Below are positions 1 through 5,287 of a stretch of 5,287 nucleotides of DNA, piece after piece. The notes beneath the pieces were generated by a model. It was not told the origin of the DNA, searched no databases, and saw only the letters and a list, made by a program, of their open reading frames with translations. Positions within the stretch are counted from its first letter, which is position 1; each line of letters starts with the position of its first letter. The DNA is taken from contig JAASTL010000106.1 of the NCBI GenBank assembly GCA_021767305.1, forward strand, positions 1 to 5,287, read 5' to 3'. This DNA comes from Piscirickettsiaceae bacterium (GTDB lineage: Bacteria; Pseudomonadota; Gammaproteobacteria; Thiomicrospirales; Thiomicrospiraceae). A program made the translations under genes and the position numbers.

Positions 1-639
1 AACGTCAGAGGTCGTGATTTGGGTGGTTATGTTGAAGAGGTTAAATCCAGCATTCAAGCAAACCTTACTCTGCCTTCAGGATACTGGGTTGAATACGATG
101 GTACTTACAAACAACTCCAGTCTGCTCAAGATAGGCTGGCTTGGATTATTCCGTTGGTTTTGTTGATGATTTTAGGTTTGCTTTATAACGCCTTTAATTC
201 AATGAGAGATGCGTTAATTATTTTTACTGCAATTCCTTTGGCACTGAGCGGAGGTCTCTTTGCTCTGGAATTGAGACATATGCCTTTGTCCCTCTCGGCT
301 ATGGTTGGTTTTATTGCCCTATCGGGAATAGCGGTTTTGAATGGTGTGGTTTTAATCTCGTTCATTCGACAGTTGCGAGATAAAGGTCTTGACCTAATAA
401 CCGCTATCCAAGATGGCGTTTCACAACGTTTAAGACCTGTATTAATGACGGCGCTGGTTGCTAGCCTTGGGTTTATTCCTATGGCTATTAATACCGGAGC
501 TGGCGCCGAGGTACAAAAACCGCTGGCAACCGTTGTTATTGGAGGAATCTTGACTTCAACACTACTCACACTAGTTGTATTACCAGCCTTATACCAACTT
601 GTTTATTCAGTTAAGAAAATAAAGTTTCCAATCAAATAG
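1..639 (+). CDS. Heavy-metal efflux RND pump, CzcA/CusA family (C-terminal part, 5' end outside window)
   Basis: This is the inner-membrane proton-driven pump of a tripartite heavy-metal efflux system (HME-RND), which exports metal ions through a periplasmic adaptor and an outer-membrane channel. The frame is open from base 1 (NVRGRDLGGYVEE), so the TTG at 19 is an internal leucine and not a start. The 212 residues seen are roughly the last fifth of a protein usually a little over 1000 long. They comprise the end of the second periplasmic porter loop (about 1-44), then five membrane helices near 46-64, 70-92, 98-122, 144-166 and 174-200. Family signatures are GFIALSGIAVLNGVVLISFI in the third helix and RPVLMTALVASLGF followed by GAEVQKPLATVVIGG. 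The family assignment is firm. The metal (Cu/Ag or Co/Zn/Cd) cannot be decided, because the selectivity region lies upstream. A ribosome-binding site overlaps the TAG stop, suggesting that another cistron once followed. Confidence 0.95.
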   Translation, partial: NVRGRDLGGYVEEVKSSIQANLTLPSGYWVEYDGTYKQLQSAQDRLAWIIPLVLLMILGLLYNAFNSMRDALIIFTAIPLALSGGLFALELRHMPLSLSAMVGFIALSGIAVLNGVVLISFIRQLRDKGLDLITAIQDGVSQRLRPVLMTALVASLGFIPMAINTGAGAEVQKPLATVVIGGILTSTLLTLVVLPALYQLVYSVKKIKFPIK

Positions 640-690
640 GAAGAATTTACATGTCTTAGATTCGAGTAATAACTGCAATTTCTCAATTAC
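638..690 (+). pseudogene. Stump of a lost cistron after the efflux pump (RBS, ATG, early TAG)
   Basis: AGGAAG at 638-643 overlaps the pump stop codon and sits 7 bases before an ATG at 651, a textbook coupled start. The frame reads M-S-stop, then I-R-V-I-T-A-I-S-Q-L before the hairpin at 691. The residues after the TAG resemble the opening beta strand of small PII-like regulators, which are known neighbours of some HME-RND pumps. That likeness rests on about ten residues and is only suggestive. Two faults are visible: a nonsense codon at position 3, and loss of all sequence after about codon 13. It could also be a chance ribosome-binding site and ATG. Confidence 0.35.
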
Positions 691-714
691 GCTGCAAGTA
701 AATATACTTGCAGC
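691..714. terminator. Perfect 10-bp hairpin between convergent genes, possible terminator
   Basis: GCTGCAAGTA (691-700), loop AATA, and TACTTGCAGC (705-714) form a perfect inverted repeat. It lies 51 bases after the pump stop and also downstream of the convergent minus-strand gene that ends at 808. Neither strand has a T-run after the stem, so it is not a standard intrinsic terminator. It could stabilise a transcript 3' end, or mark the left edge of the AT-rich block. The rest of 715-807 holds no supportable gene; only a short palindrome, TTTGTCACAAA (796-806), stands out. Confidence 0.4.
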
Positions 715-807
715 CCATGAATAATTTATAGAGAGTTTTGCTGTCCCTTGTTTTTCAAACTCAATTGGTAGTAGTTATCTTTTGGGCTTATGTGGTTTGT
801 CACAAAT

Positions 808-2085
808 TTATGCGCTTATTGTTATAGTAGAGCTGTTAATCCATTTCGAAATAATTTCATTACCGCTTAGTTCAGTCCAGCTGACAAGCTCTCCCATGAT
901 GAAATAGCTTGAAAAGTATTCAATGCTACTGCCAATGACACTATTTGGTAAGTTTATTTCATAAGTCGATTTGTTATTTTTTTCCAAATAGTTCATATAT
1001 TCTTCAATTTTTTTGCATAGGATTTTAGACTGAATATAACTAGGCATACTTGGTTGTGAATACAGGTCAGCGGCAGTTTGTTTAGCTTGATAGTTAATTA
1101 TATTGAATGCCATTTTTATGGGGTATTCTCGTATTAATTTTGTTAGTACTGAGTCTAACCTCTGGTTTTTATCAACAGGGATTTTATGTTTGTTTTTTGA
1201 TTCATTTAGCAGTAAGTATGAAACATCAAGTCTATTGCTAATAACGAGTTCTTCAATAGTTTGAAGGTCAGTCGATGAAAGATGAGCGTTAAGTACTTCA
1301 TTTTGAAGATAGACAATATAGTCTTCCATACTGTTTAACTCATGAGGAAGTATTATGTAAAGCCCAGGTTTTGGTATTTTTTGTGAATTAGATTCAAACT
1401 CAGCAACTAGAGATGGGTAAAGGTCATAGTAGTTTCTATTGATTAGGGCTCGCCCATATTTTAGGGCTGGTAGCTGGTTAAGTTCATCCTCTTGAACAAG
1501 ATGGATTATGTTCATTTCTAATAGTTCAGTTAATATTCTTTCGTCAAAACTATCAGAACCAGTCAAGTTAACCTCTTCTCTAGTTAAATTGATTTTTTCG
1601 TATGGTCTAAATTCCTTGTCTAGCAACCACGACAAAAATATTGTCTTAGTGAGGTAACTTAATTCTTGAACATTTGATTTAGAAATTTCAGGGAATTGAG
1701 AATCTATTTTTATTTTCTCTAGGCTAGATAATATCTCTGCTAGTTTTGCATTTAAATGATCTTTTTTGCATTCAGGACATTCTGTTGGATCTGATTGGCG
1801 AATTAACTTTAGATGGTCTGTTCTTGTATTGATTATGCTAGGTTTTCCGCAAGAAGGGCATTTAGTATTTTCACAATTAAATCCAATAAAAGTTAACTGT
1901 CTTATTTCACTACTAAGTTCGGTTGTGGTGTTGTAGTCGAAATTTTTGACTAGCTCGTTGACTTTGTAACGATGTTTGATGTTTTTAGGATTGTTATCTA
2001 GTTCCCAATAATGAATTGCTAAGTTTATTTTCTCGGTTTTGATTTTTTCTTTGTTTGTAAAACAGATATAAAAGTTGTTTTGCAT
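808..2085 (-). CDS. Unrecognised 425-residue protein with a four-cysteine zinc ribbon
   Basis: I do not recognise this family. The protein has no signal peptide or membrane helix and is likely cytoplasmic. An N-terminal region (1-70) is followed by two CPxC knuckles, C76-P-S-C79 and C103-P-E-C106, 23 residues apart, which is the pattern of a zinc ribbon. C71 lies just before and may not be a ligand. The remainder is mostly predicted helix, rich in Leu, Ile, Asn and Lys, with no nuclease, ATPase or transposase motif that I can see. The ATG at 2085 is the only obvious start and lacks a clear Shine-Dalgarno sequence. The gene is more AT-rich than both neighbours and stands alone between a lost cistron and a truncated greB, which suggests acquired cargo. 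A nucleic-acid-binding or defence role is possible but speculative. Confidence 0.8.
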   Translation of the reverse strand: MQNNFYICFTNKEKIKTEKINLAIHYWELDNNPKNIKHRYKVNELVKNFDYNTTTELSSEIRQLTFIGFNCENTKCPSCGKPSIINTRTDHLKLIRQSDPTECPECKKDHLNAKLAEILSSLEKIKIDSQFPEISKSNVQELSYLTKTIFLSWLLDKEFRPYEKINLTREEVNLTGSDSFDERILTELLEMNIIHLVQEDELNQLPALKYGRALINRNYYDLYPSLVAEFESNSQKIPKPGLYIILPHELNSMEDYIVYLQNEVLNAHLSSTDLQTIEELVISNRLDVSYLLLNESKNKHKIPVDKNQRLDSVLTKLIREYPIKMAFNIINYQAKQTAADLYSQPSMPSYIQSKILCKKIEEYMNYLEKNNKSTYEINLPNSVIGSSIEYFSSYFIMGELVSWTELSGNEIISKWINSSTITISA

Positions 2086-2144
2086 ATTGAATAAAAATAA
2101 TTTAAAGGATCTTAACAGTTTATAAAAGTATATGTGGTTAGTAT

Positions 2145-2173
2145 ATATAACTAAATTAACTTATTGAAGTTAA
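2145..2173 (-). promoter_or_regulatory. Candidate promoter for the zinc-ribbon gene
   Basis: On the minus strand a TTAACT box (2173-2168) and a TTATAT box (2150-2145) are separated by 17 bases, about 60 bases upstream of the ATG at 2085. Another TATAAT lies at 2187-2182 but has no good -35 partner. The region is so AT-rich that chance matches are expected. Confidence 0.3.
2156..2173. repeat. Inverted repeat upstream of the zinc-ribbon gene, possible operator
   Basis: TTAACTT (2156-2162), loop ATTG, and AAGTTAA (2167-2173) form a perfect 7-bp inverted repeat. It overlaps the candidate -35 box, the place a regulator would bind. AT-richness raises the odds of a chance dyad. Nothing else coding is seen between 2086 and 2209. 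Confidence 0.35.
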
Positions 2174-2209
2174 ATGATTAAATTATAGATAGTATGTTAA
2201 ATGGGGTTT

Positions 2210-2365
2210 TTAGTGGCATTCCGCGTTTTCAGAGCGGTCACCATGTGCGGCAGCTTCGGTTACGGCTTGAGTGGTAATGCGGCGTTCCACTCGCCACAGA
2301 TGGTCAAGCTCTTTTTCTAGGGCAAGGCGACCTTCTTTAGTAATAAGGTTGGATCTTTCAGTCAT
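2210..2365 (-). pseudogene. greB: greB fragment: N-terminal 49 codons of transcription elongation factor GreB
   Basis: GreB enters the RNA polymerase secondary channel and stimulates cleavage of backtracked transcripts. The 51-codon frame starts MTERSNLITKEG, continues LEKELDHLWRVERR and ends in GDRSENAE, matching the first helix and the acidic tip of the GreB coiled coil (D43 and E46 correspond to the tip acids). The family then has a tyrosine, the return helix and an FKBP-like C-terminal domain, about 160 residues in all. Here codons 50-51 read C-H and a TAA follows, so over two thirds of the protein is missing. The break falls at about 2217/2218, where base composition drops sharply to AT-rich. 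No C-terminal greB sequence is visible elsewhere in the window. The start has only a weak ribosome-binding site and lies 33 bases after the exported-protein gene, so the two could be cotranscribed. The fragment cannot work as GreB. Confidence 0.88.
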
Positions 2366-2398
2366 GATTTCTTAATGAGCTTTATGGCTTAGGTTGGA

Positions 2399-2875
2399 TT
2401 ATTCTGGGAACCAAATTGATTTTTCTACCTCTTCGTAGAGGCGGTCATACTCATCGTTCATTTTTTTACGCCAGTTTTGCTCTCGTGCTCCAGCGCAATC
2501 TCCTGCTCTAATCAGCGTTTTAAGAAAGCTTTGCTTGAGGTTGGCTTTATAAACATCAATCTCTGGATTAATATAATCACGAATGTAATTATTGGCGGTA
2601 AAGCCATATTTGGATAGGAACAAGCGATTAGTTTGATTAAAGTATTTTGCCAAACTAGAACCACGGCATCGCTGACGGAAAAAGTCATTTTCTAACGATT
2701 GAATAATGAGTAGAGTCTGTTCACGTTCAATCTCTTCTAATTGAGCTTCAACTTTGCCATTGGTAGGTGTTTCAGCGCTTATCGCTTGCAGACTGAACAG
2801 AAATAACATGAGTAACAGTGCCGTTAAATGGTTTTTTGTAAAACTTATGTGGAGTTGTGTACTCATCATTTTCAT
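2399..2875 (-). CDS. Small exported protein of unknown function
   Basis: The product is 158 residues with a clear Sec signal peptide: a short polar or basic start, a hydrophobic core near 18-31 (LTALLLMLFLFSLQ), and a probable signal peptidase I site after A-I-S-A34. There is no lipobox cysteine. The mature part, about 124 residues, is charged and mostly helical, with cysteines at 70 and 127 that could form a disulfide in the periplasm. I do not recognise a family. The span uses the first ATG (2875). However, an AAAGG box (2883-2879) is only 3 bases from that ATG and 9 bases from the third codon, also ATG, so translation probably starts at 2869. The truncated greB follows 33 bases downstream on the same strand. 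Confidence 0.75.
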   Translation of the reverse strand: MKMMSTQLHISFTKNHLTALLLMLFLFSLQAISAETPTNGKVEAQLEEIEREQTLLIIQSLENDFFRQRCRGSSLAKYFNQTNRLFLSKYGFTANNYIRDYINPEIDVYKANLKQSFLKTLIRAGDCAGAREQNWRKKMNDEYDRLYEEVEKSIWFPE

Positions 2876-2921
2876 TTACCTTTAAATGAATGATACTTAA
2901 TCGAAAGCATATTCGAATTTA

Positions 2922-2949
2922 TTGGAACCATATATTCTTTGATTATAGT
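2922..2949 (+). promoter_or_regulatory. Candidate promoter for the diguanylate cyclase gene
   Basis: TTGGAA (2922-2927) and TATAGT (2944-2949) lie 16 bases apart on the plus strand. They would give a leader of about 140 bases before the ATG at 3099. The -10 box lies inside the 24-bp near-palindrome at 2939-2962. This is a motif match only. Confidence 0.3.
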
Positions 2950-2962
2950 GTACTGTAATCAA
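2939..2962. promoter_or_regulatory. 24-bp near-palindrome, candidate operator in the divergent intergenic region
   Basis: The half-sites TTGATTATAGTG (2939-2950) and, on the other strand, TTGATTACAGTA (2962-2951) agree at 10 of 12 positions. The site covers candidate -10 boxes on both strands, so one dimeric regulator bound here could control both divergent genes. The outer TTGAT/ATCAA halves recall an FNR box, but they are 14 bases apart instead of 4, so FNR is not supported. The cognate regulator is unknown. Confidence 0.4.
2942..2947 (-). promoter_or_regulatory. Candidate -10 box for the exported-protein gene
   Basis: A perfect TATAAT on the minus strand (2947-2942) lies about 70 bases before the likely start codon of the exported-protein gene. 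No good -35 hexamer is seen at 16-18 bases, so this promoter would be weak or activator-dependent. It lies inside the same near-palindrome as the candidate promoter of the opposite gene. Confidence 0.3.
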
Positions 2963-2993
2963 TAACGCTTTGCAGACTCGCTAAATAAAGCAT

Positions 2994-3010
2994 TCTACTT
3001 TCGAAGTAGA
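2994..3010 (+). repeat. Short perfect hairpin in the cyclase leader
   Basis: TCTACTT (2994-3000), loop TCG, and AAGTAGA (3004-3010) form a 7-bp stem about 90 bases before the cyclase start. No T-run follows, so it is not a terminator. It may be a leader structure or a regulator site. The rest of 3011-3081 shows nothing further. Confidence 0.3.
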
Positions 3011-3081
3011 TAAGTTTAAGCTGGCACAGTGCTTGTTTGCCTATTGAATTAAGTCTCAATAAAGAAAAAGAAACACCGAAA

Positions 3082-3099
3082 ATGATGATGTTTTATTAA
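3082..3099 (+). other. Five-codon leader ORF overlapping the cyclase start
   Basis: Three ATGs in a row (3082, 3085, 3088) open a frame MMMFY that stops at TAA 3097-3099. The last A of this stop is the first base of the cyclase ATG (TAATG). The cyclase start has no clear Shine-Dalgarno sequence of its own, while a purine-rich stretch (AAAGAAAAAGAAA) precedes the triple ATG. This arrangement would allow translational coupling, but chance cannot be excluded. Confidence 0.25.
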
Positions 3100-4172
3100 T
3101 GAATTATCGAATTTTATTCAGCCTTTTCATACCTTATCTAGCCATCATTACGCTTGGCGCAGTTTACTTTTATCATCAAGAAAAGAACTATGAGCTGAAT
3201 TTTGCAGTCAATCAAAGTCAAAATAATTTACATTCCAGCGCACAAATATTTGAGCGCGAGATTGCTCACGCCATAGATGATTTACTGTTTTTAGCAAACT
3301 CTTCCTGTCTTGAAAGAGCCCTATTAAATAATTCTGAAGATGCTATGTCGTCTTTGCAAAGGACTTTGCAGCATCTAGCGCATCAAAAGTTAAGTTATCA
3401 TCAAATGCGCTTTATAGATGCCTCGGGTTATGAACGCGTTAGGGTTGATACCGATGAGCATGAATCTAAAGTGATGGATTCCGCAGAACTTCAAGATAAA
3501 AGCCACCGTTACTATTTTCAAAAAGCGATCGAGTTAGAAAAAGGTGAGATTTATTTCTCGGCGTTTGATTTAAATATTGAAAACAAAGAAATCGAAATAC
3601 CTTATCGCCCGATGTTGCGTATAGCGACACCGGTAAAATTTGCCGGTCAGGATGAAACGCAGGGTATAGCGATTATTAATTACAACGGTCAAAGCGCTAT
3701 TGATATTTGGTTAAAACAAATAGCTGAAAATCACCATGATAATTTGGCTTTACTTAATAATGATGGTTACTGGGTGTATGGCGGGGGCGAAAACAATTGG
3801 GCGTTTATGTTTGGTAAAAAGGCGAGTTTTGCTCATCAATACCCAGATATTTGGCAAAAAATTCAAAGCCAAAATTCAGGTGTGATTGAAACTGAACAGG
3901 GTACCTTTATTTTTGAAAACATCTTTTTTAACGCCAAAGATAAAGATATAAACACACCTCATAAGCTTATATCGGTCTACCAACTGGATGCAGCTGAACT
4001 TAACGAAATCATGAGTCGCTTTACTCCACGTTTATTGATGGTTTATGGGCTTTTGAGTGTTGTTGGTTTTCTGCTGAGCCTATTTATTACTCATTTGTTG
4101 CTGAAACGGGAAGATAATAAGATTCGAGATAAAGAGCTCGAATTTGCGCAGTTATTGACTAAATCTCAGTGA
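3099..4172 (+). CDS. Periplasmic double-Cache sensor, N-terminal part of an interrupted diguanylate cyclase
   Basis: This 357-residue frame is the sensing half of a membrane signalling protein. A first membrane helix (about 5-25) leads into a periplasmic region (about 26-310) and a second helix (about 311-335), then a charged linker entering a PAS domain. The segment with RFIDASGYERVRV, LQDKSHRYYF, KGEIYFSAFDLNIE, PMLRIATP and GIAIINYNG is typical of VP0354-like double-Cache sensors found on histidine kinases and diguanylate cyclases. The ligand is unknown. The frame ends in TGA at 4170, at the very start of the PAS domain, and continues in the same frame without other stops through two PAS domains and GGDEF. 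As read, it would give a membrane sensor with no output domain. The ATG at 3099 fits the first helix well but has a poor ribosome-binding site. Confidence 0.85.
   Translation: MNYRILFSLFIPYLAIITLGAVYFYHQEKNYELNFAVNQSQNNLHSSAQIFEREIAHAIDDLLFLANSSCLERALLNNSEDAMSSLQRTLQHLAHQKLSYHQMRFIDASGYERVRVDTDEHESKVMDSAELQDKSHRYYFQKAIELEKGEIYFSAFDLNIENKEIEIPYRPMLRIATPVKFAGQDETQGIAIINYNGQSAIDIWLKQIAENHHDNLALLNNDGYWVYGGGENNWAFMFGKKASFAHQYPDIWQKIQSQNSGVIETEQGTFIFENIFFNAKDKDINTPHKLISVYQLDAAELNEIMSRFTPRLLMVYGLLSVVGFLLSLFITHLLLKREDNKIRDKELEFAQLLTKSQ
4170..4172 (+). other. In-frame TGA that splits the cyclase gene
   Basis: The TGA lies between LLTKSQ and IGNVGTWTYD, inside the conserved opening of a PAS domain. 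The second PAS of the same protein has ATQKIAHVGSF at the matching place, so the stop occupies the position of that lysine. Arginine is common there in PAS domains, and one C-to-T change of CGA would produce this TGA. The reading frame is the same on both sides, so no frameshift is involved. Confidence 0.85.
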
Positions 4173-5287
4173 ATTGGAAATGTTGGAACTTGGACGTATG
4201 ACTACGCCAGCAAAACGGTGAGTTTAGATGATTTCTTACAAATAAAATATGAGTTTGCCGCCAAAAAAATTACCTTAAAACAACTACACGAATGCTACGA
4301 GCCTGCTGACCAAGAGCACGCCAAGATGTTGCTTGAGAAAACTCAGCAAGGACAATCATTTGATAGTTGGTTGCATCCGCATCATGTCAATAATGAAAAA
4401 ACTTTATGGATAGAATCGACTTGGAAGGCAGAGCGAAATAATAGGGGTGAAGTCATTGGTTTGGTTGGGATGGATAAAGACCTGACTAAACAGGTGTTGG
4501 CAGAGCAAAACAATCAAGCACTGACCAATAAGCTGCTTAAAGAGCGCGAGTATTTAAATGCCACGCAAAAAATTGCTCATGTAGGCTCATTTAGAACGAA
4601 TTTACAAAATAATAAAGCCTGGTTCTCAGACAATTTTAAAGCGATATTTGGTTACCCAAAAGAACAAGAGTTTAGATTGGAGCAATGGCTGCTGCATATT
4701 CACCCTGATGATATGCCTGAGGTGAAAGCCTTGACTCAACGGATTTTTGAAAACCATGACTATGTGAAAACCACGCTAAATTATCGTATTTTTGACAAAC
4801 GTAATCGCTTGAAATATCTCCAAGTTATTTGGGATTATCAATATGATGAAGCAGGCAACCCACTCTTTATGGAAGGTTTGATTCGCGATAATACCGCCCA
4901 AGCAATTGCGCAAATAAAATCAGAAAAACAAGAAAATGCGCTGAATATTGATGATTTGACTCAAGTCTTTAATCGCCGTTATTTTGATAAAAAACTTGCC
5001 GAAATTTGTGAAGAGACATCCAGAAAAGGCGGGCATATGGCGTTGGCTATGATTGATATCGACTTTTTTAAAATCTACAACGACACTCACGGACATCTTG
5101 CTGGAGATAAAGTGCTTAAGCAAGTAGCGACCAAATTAAAAGCTATGTTACGTCGTGACGATGATTTCTTTTTCCGGGTTGGGGGAGAAGAGTTTGCTGC
5201 GATTTTTACTGCCAAAGATTATGAAGGTATGAAGCAGATGGCGGATAAGCTTGTTGAGGCAGTGCAGGCATTAGAACTCGAATTCCC
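4173..5287 (+). pseudogene. PAS-PAS-GGDEF output part of the interrupted diguanylate cyclase (3' end outside window)
   Basis: This is the same frame as the upstream sensor, open for 371 codons to the window edge. Residues counted from the TGA: PAS 1 about 1-105, linker helix about 106-126, PAS 2 about 127-245 (KIAHVGSF, FGYPKE, IHPDD), GGDEF from about 255. The cyclase core is intact: DDLTQVFNRRYF, then IDIDFFKIYNDTHGH with metal-binding D295 and substrate-binding N303, GD at 311-312, and GGEEF at 337-341 (5181-5195). An RxxD inhibitory site, R328-D-D-D331, sits the usual five residues before GGEEF. An intact product would make cyclic di-GMP under product inhibition, controlled by the periplasmic sensor. 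After the TGA the first in-frame ATG is at 4326, with no good ribosome-binding site and inside PAS 1, so efficient separate translation is unlikely. Confidence 0.85.

Noticed and set aside
183..569. Minus-strand 128-codon open frame within the efflux pump gene
   Set aside because: It lies wholly opposite a well-recognised RND coding sequence and its product resembles no protein family. It is an antisense shadow.
716..807. Tiny open frames between the pump and the zinc-ribbon gene
   Set aside because: The frames are about a dozen codons or fewer, with no ribosome-binding site. The minus-strand MGCKYIYLQRN frame is simply the hairpin read through.
2195..2217. TGT-starting sequence at the right border as a Tn7-like transposon end
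   Set aside because: The stretch starts TGTTAAATGGGG next to the greB break, but I found no matching inverted end near 640-810, no target duplication and no transposase in the window.
2939..2962. FNR or CRP site
   Set aside because: The TTGAT and ATCAA halves are 14 bases apart instead of 4, and the core does not match the CRP consensus.
4170..4172. TGA as a recoded selenocysteine or tryptophan codon
   Set aside because: The matching position in the second PAS is an ordinary lysine and not a redox or conserved tryptophan site. TGG is used freely for tryptophan around it. A plain nonsense mutation is simpler.
4920..5123. Minus-strand 67-codon open frame opposite the GGDEF region
   Set aside because: It lies opposite conserved GGDEF codons and shows no independent signal of coding.
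1..5287. CRISPR array, tRNA or rRNA genes
   Set aside because: No regularly spaced direct repeats were seen, and no cloverleaf or rRNA-like sequence was recognised on either strand.

Overview
The window looks like chromosomal DNA from a moderately AT-rich gammaproteobacterium. The evidence is a heavy-metal RND efflux pump, a GreB-type elongation factor fragment and a Cache/PAS/GGDEF sensor. A marine sulfur-oxidiser of the Thiomicrospira/Hydrogenovibrio kind would fit, but that placement is an impression and not demonstrated.

Layout: (1) 1-639, plus strand, is the C-terminal fifth of a CzcA/CusA-type heavy-metal efflux pump. (2) About 638-690 holds a good ribosome-binding site and ATG followed at codon 3 by TAG, which looks like the stump of a lost downstream cistron. 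(3) About 691-2217 is a visibly AT-rich block. It has a perfect hairpin at its left edge and one minus-strand gene (808-2085) for an unrecognised 425-residue protein with a four-cysteine zinc ribbon. (4) 2210-2365, minus strand, is the first 49 codons of greB, cut off in the coiled-coil tip exactly where the AT-rich block begins. (5) 2399-2875, minus strand, is a small exported protein of unknown function. (6) 2876-3098 is a divergent intergenic region with a 24-bp near-palindrome over candidate promoters in both directions. (7) 3099-5287, plus strand, is a membrane diguanylate cyclase (periplasmic double-Cache sensor, two PAS domains, GGDEF). It is split by one in-frame TGA at 4170-4172 and runs off the window end.

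Three genes or gene stumps show breakage: the cistron after the pump, greB, and the cyclase. The first two flank the AT-rich block. The simplest reading is that this block, perhaps together with the metal-efflux operon to its left, is an acquired or rearranged segment whose right border lies inside greB near 2217/2218. No transposase, integrase or clear terminal repeat is visible here, so the mechanism is open. The cyclase nonsense mutation is a separate event and looks recent, because the frame beyond it is open and its catalytic and inhibitory motifs are intact. The zinc-ribbon protein is the best candidate for something undescribed, but the sequence alone does not give it a function.
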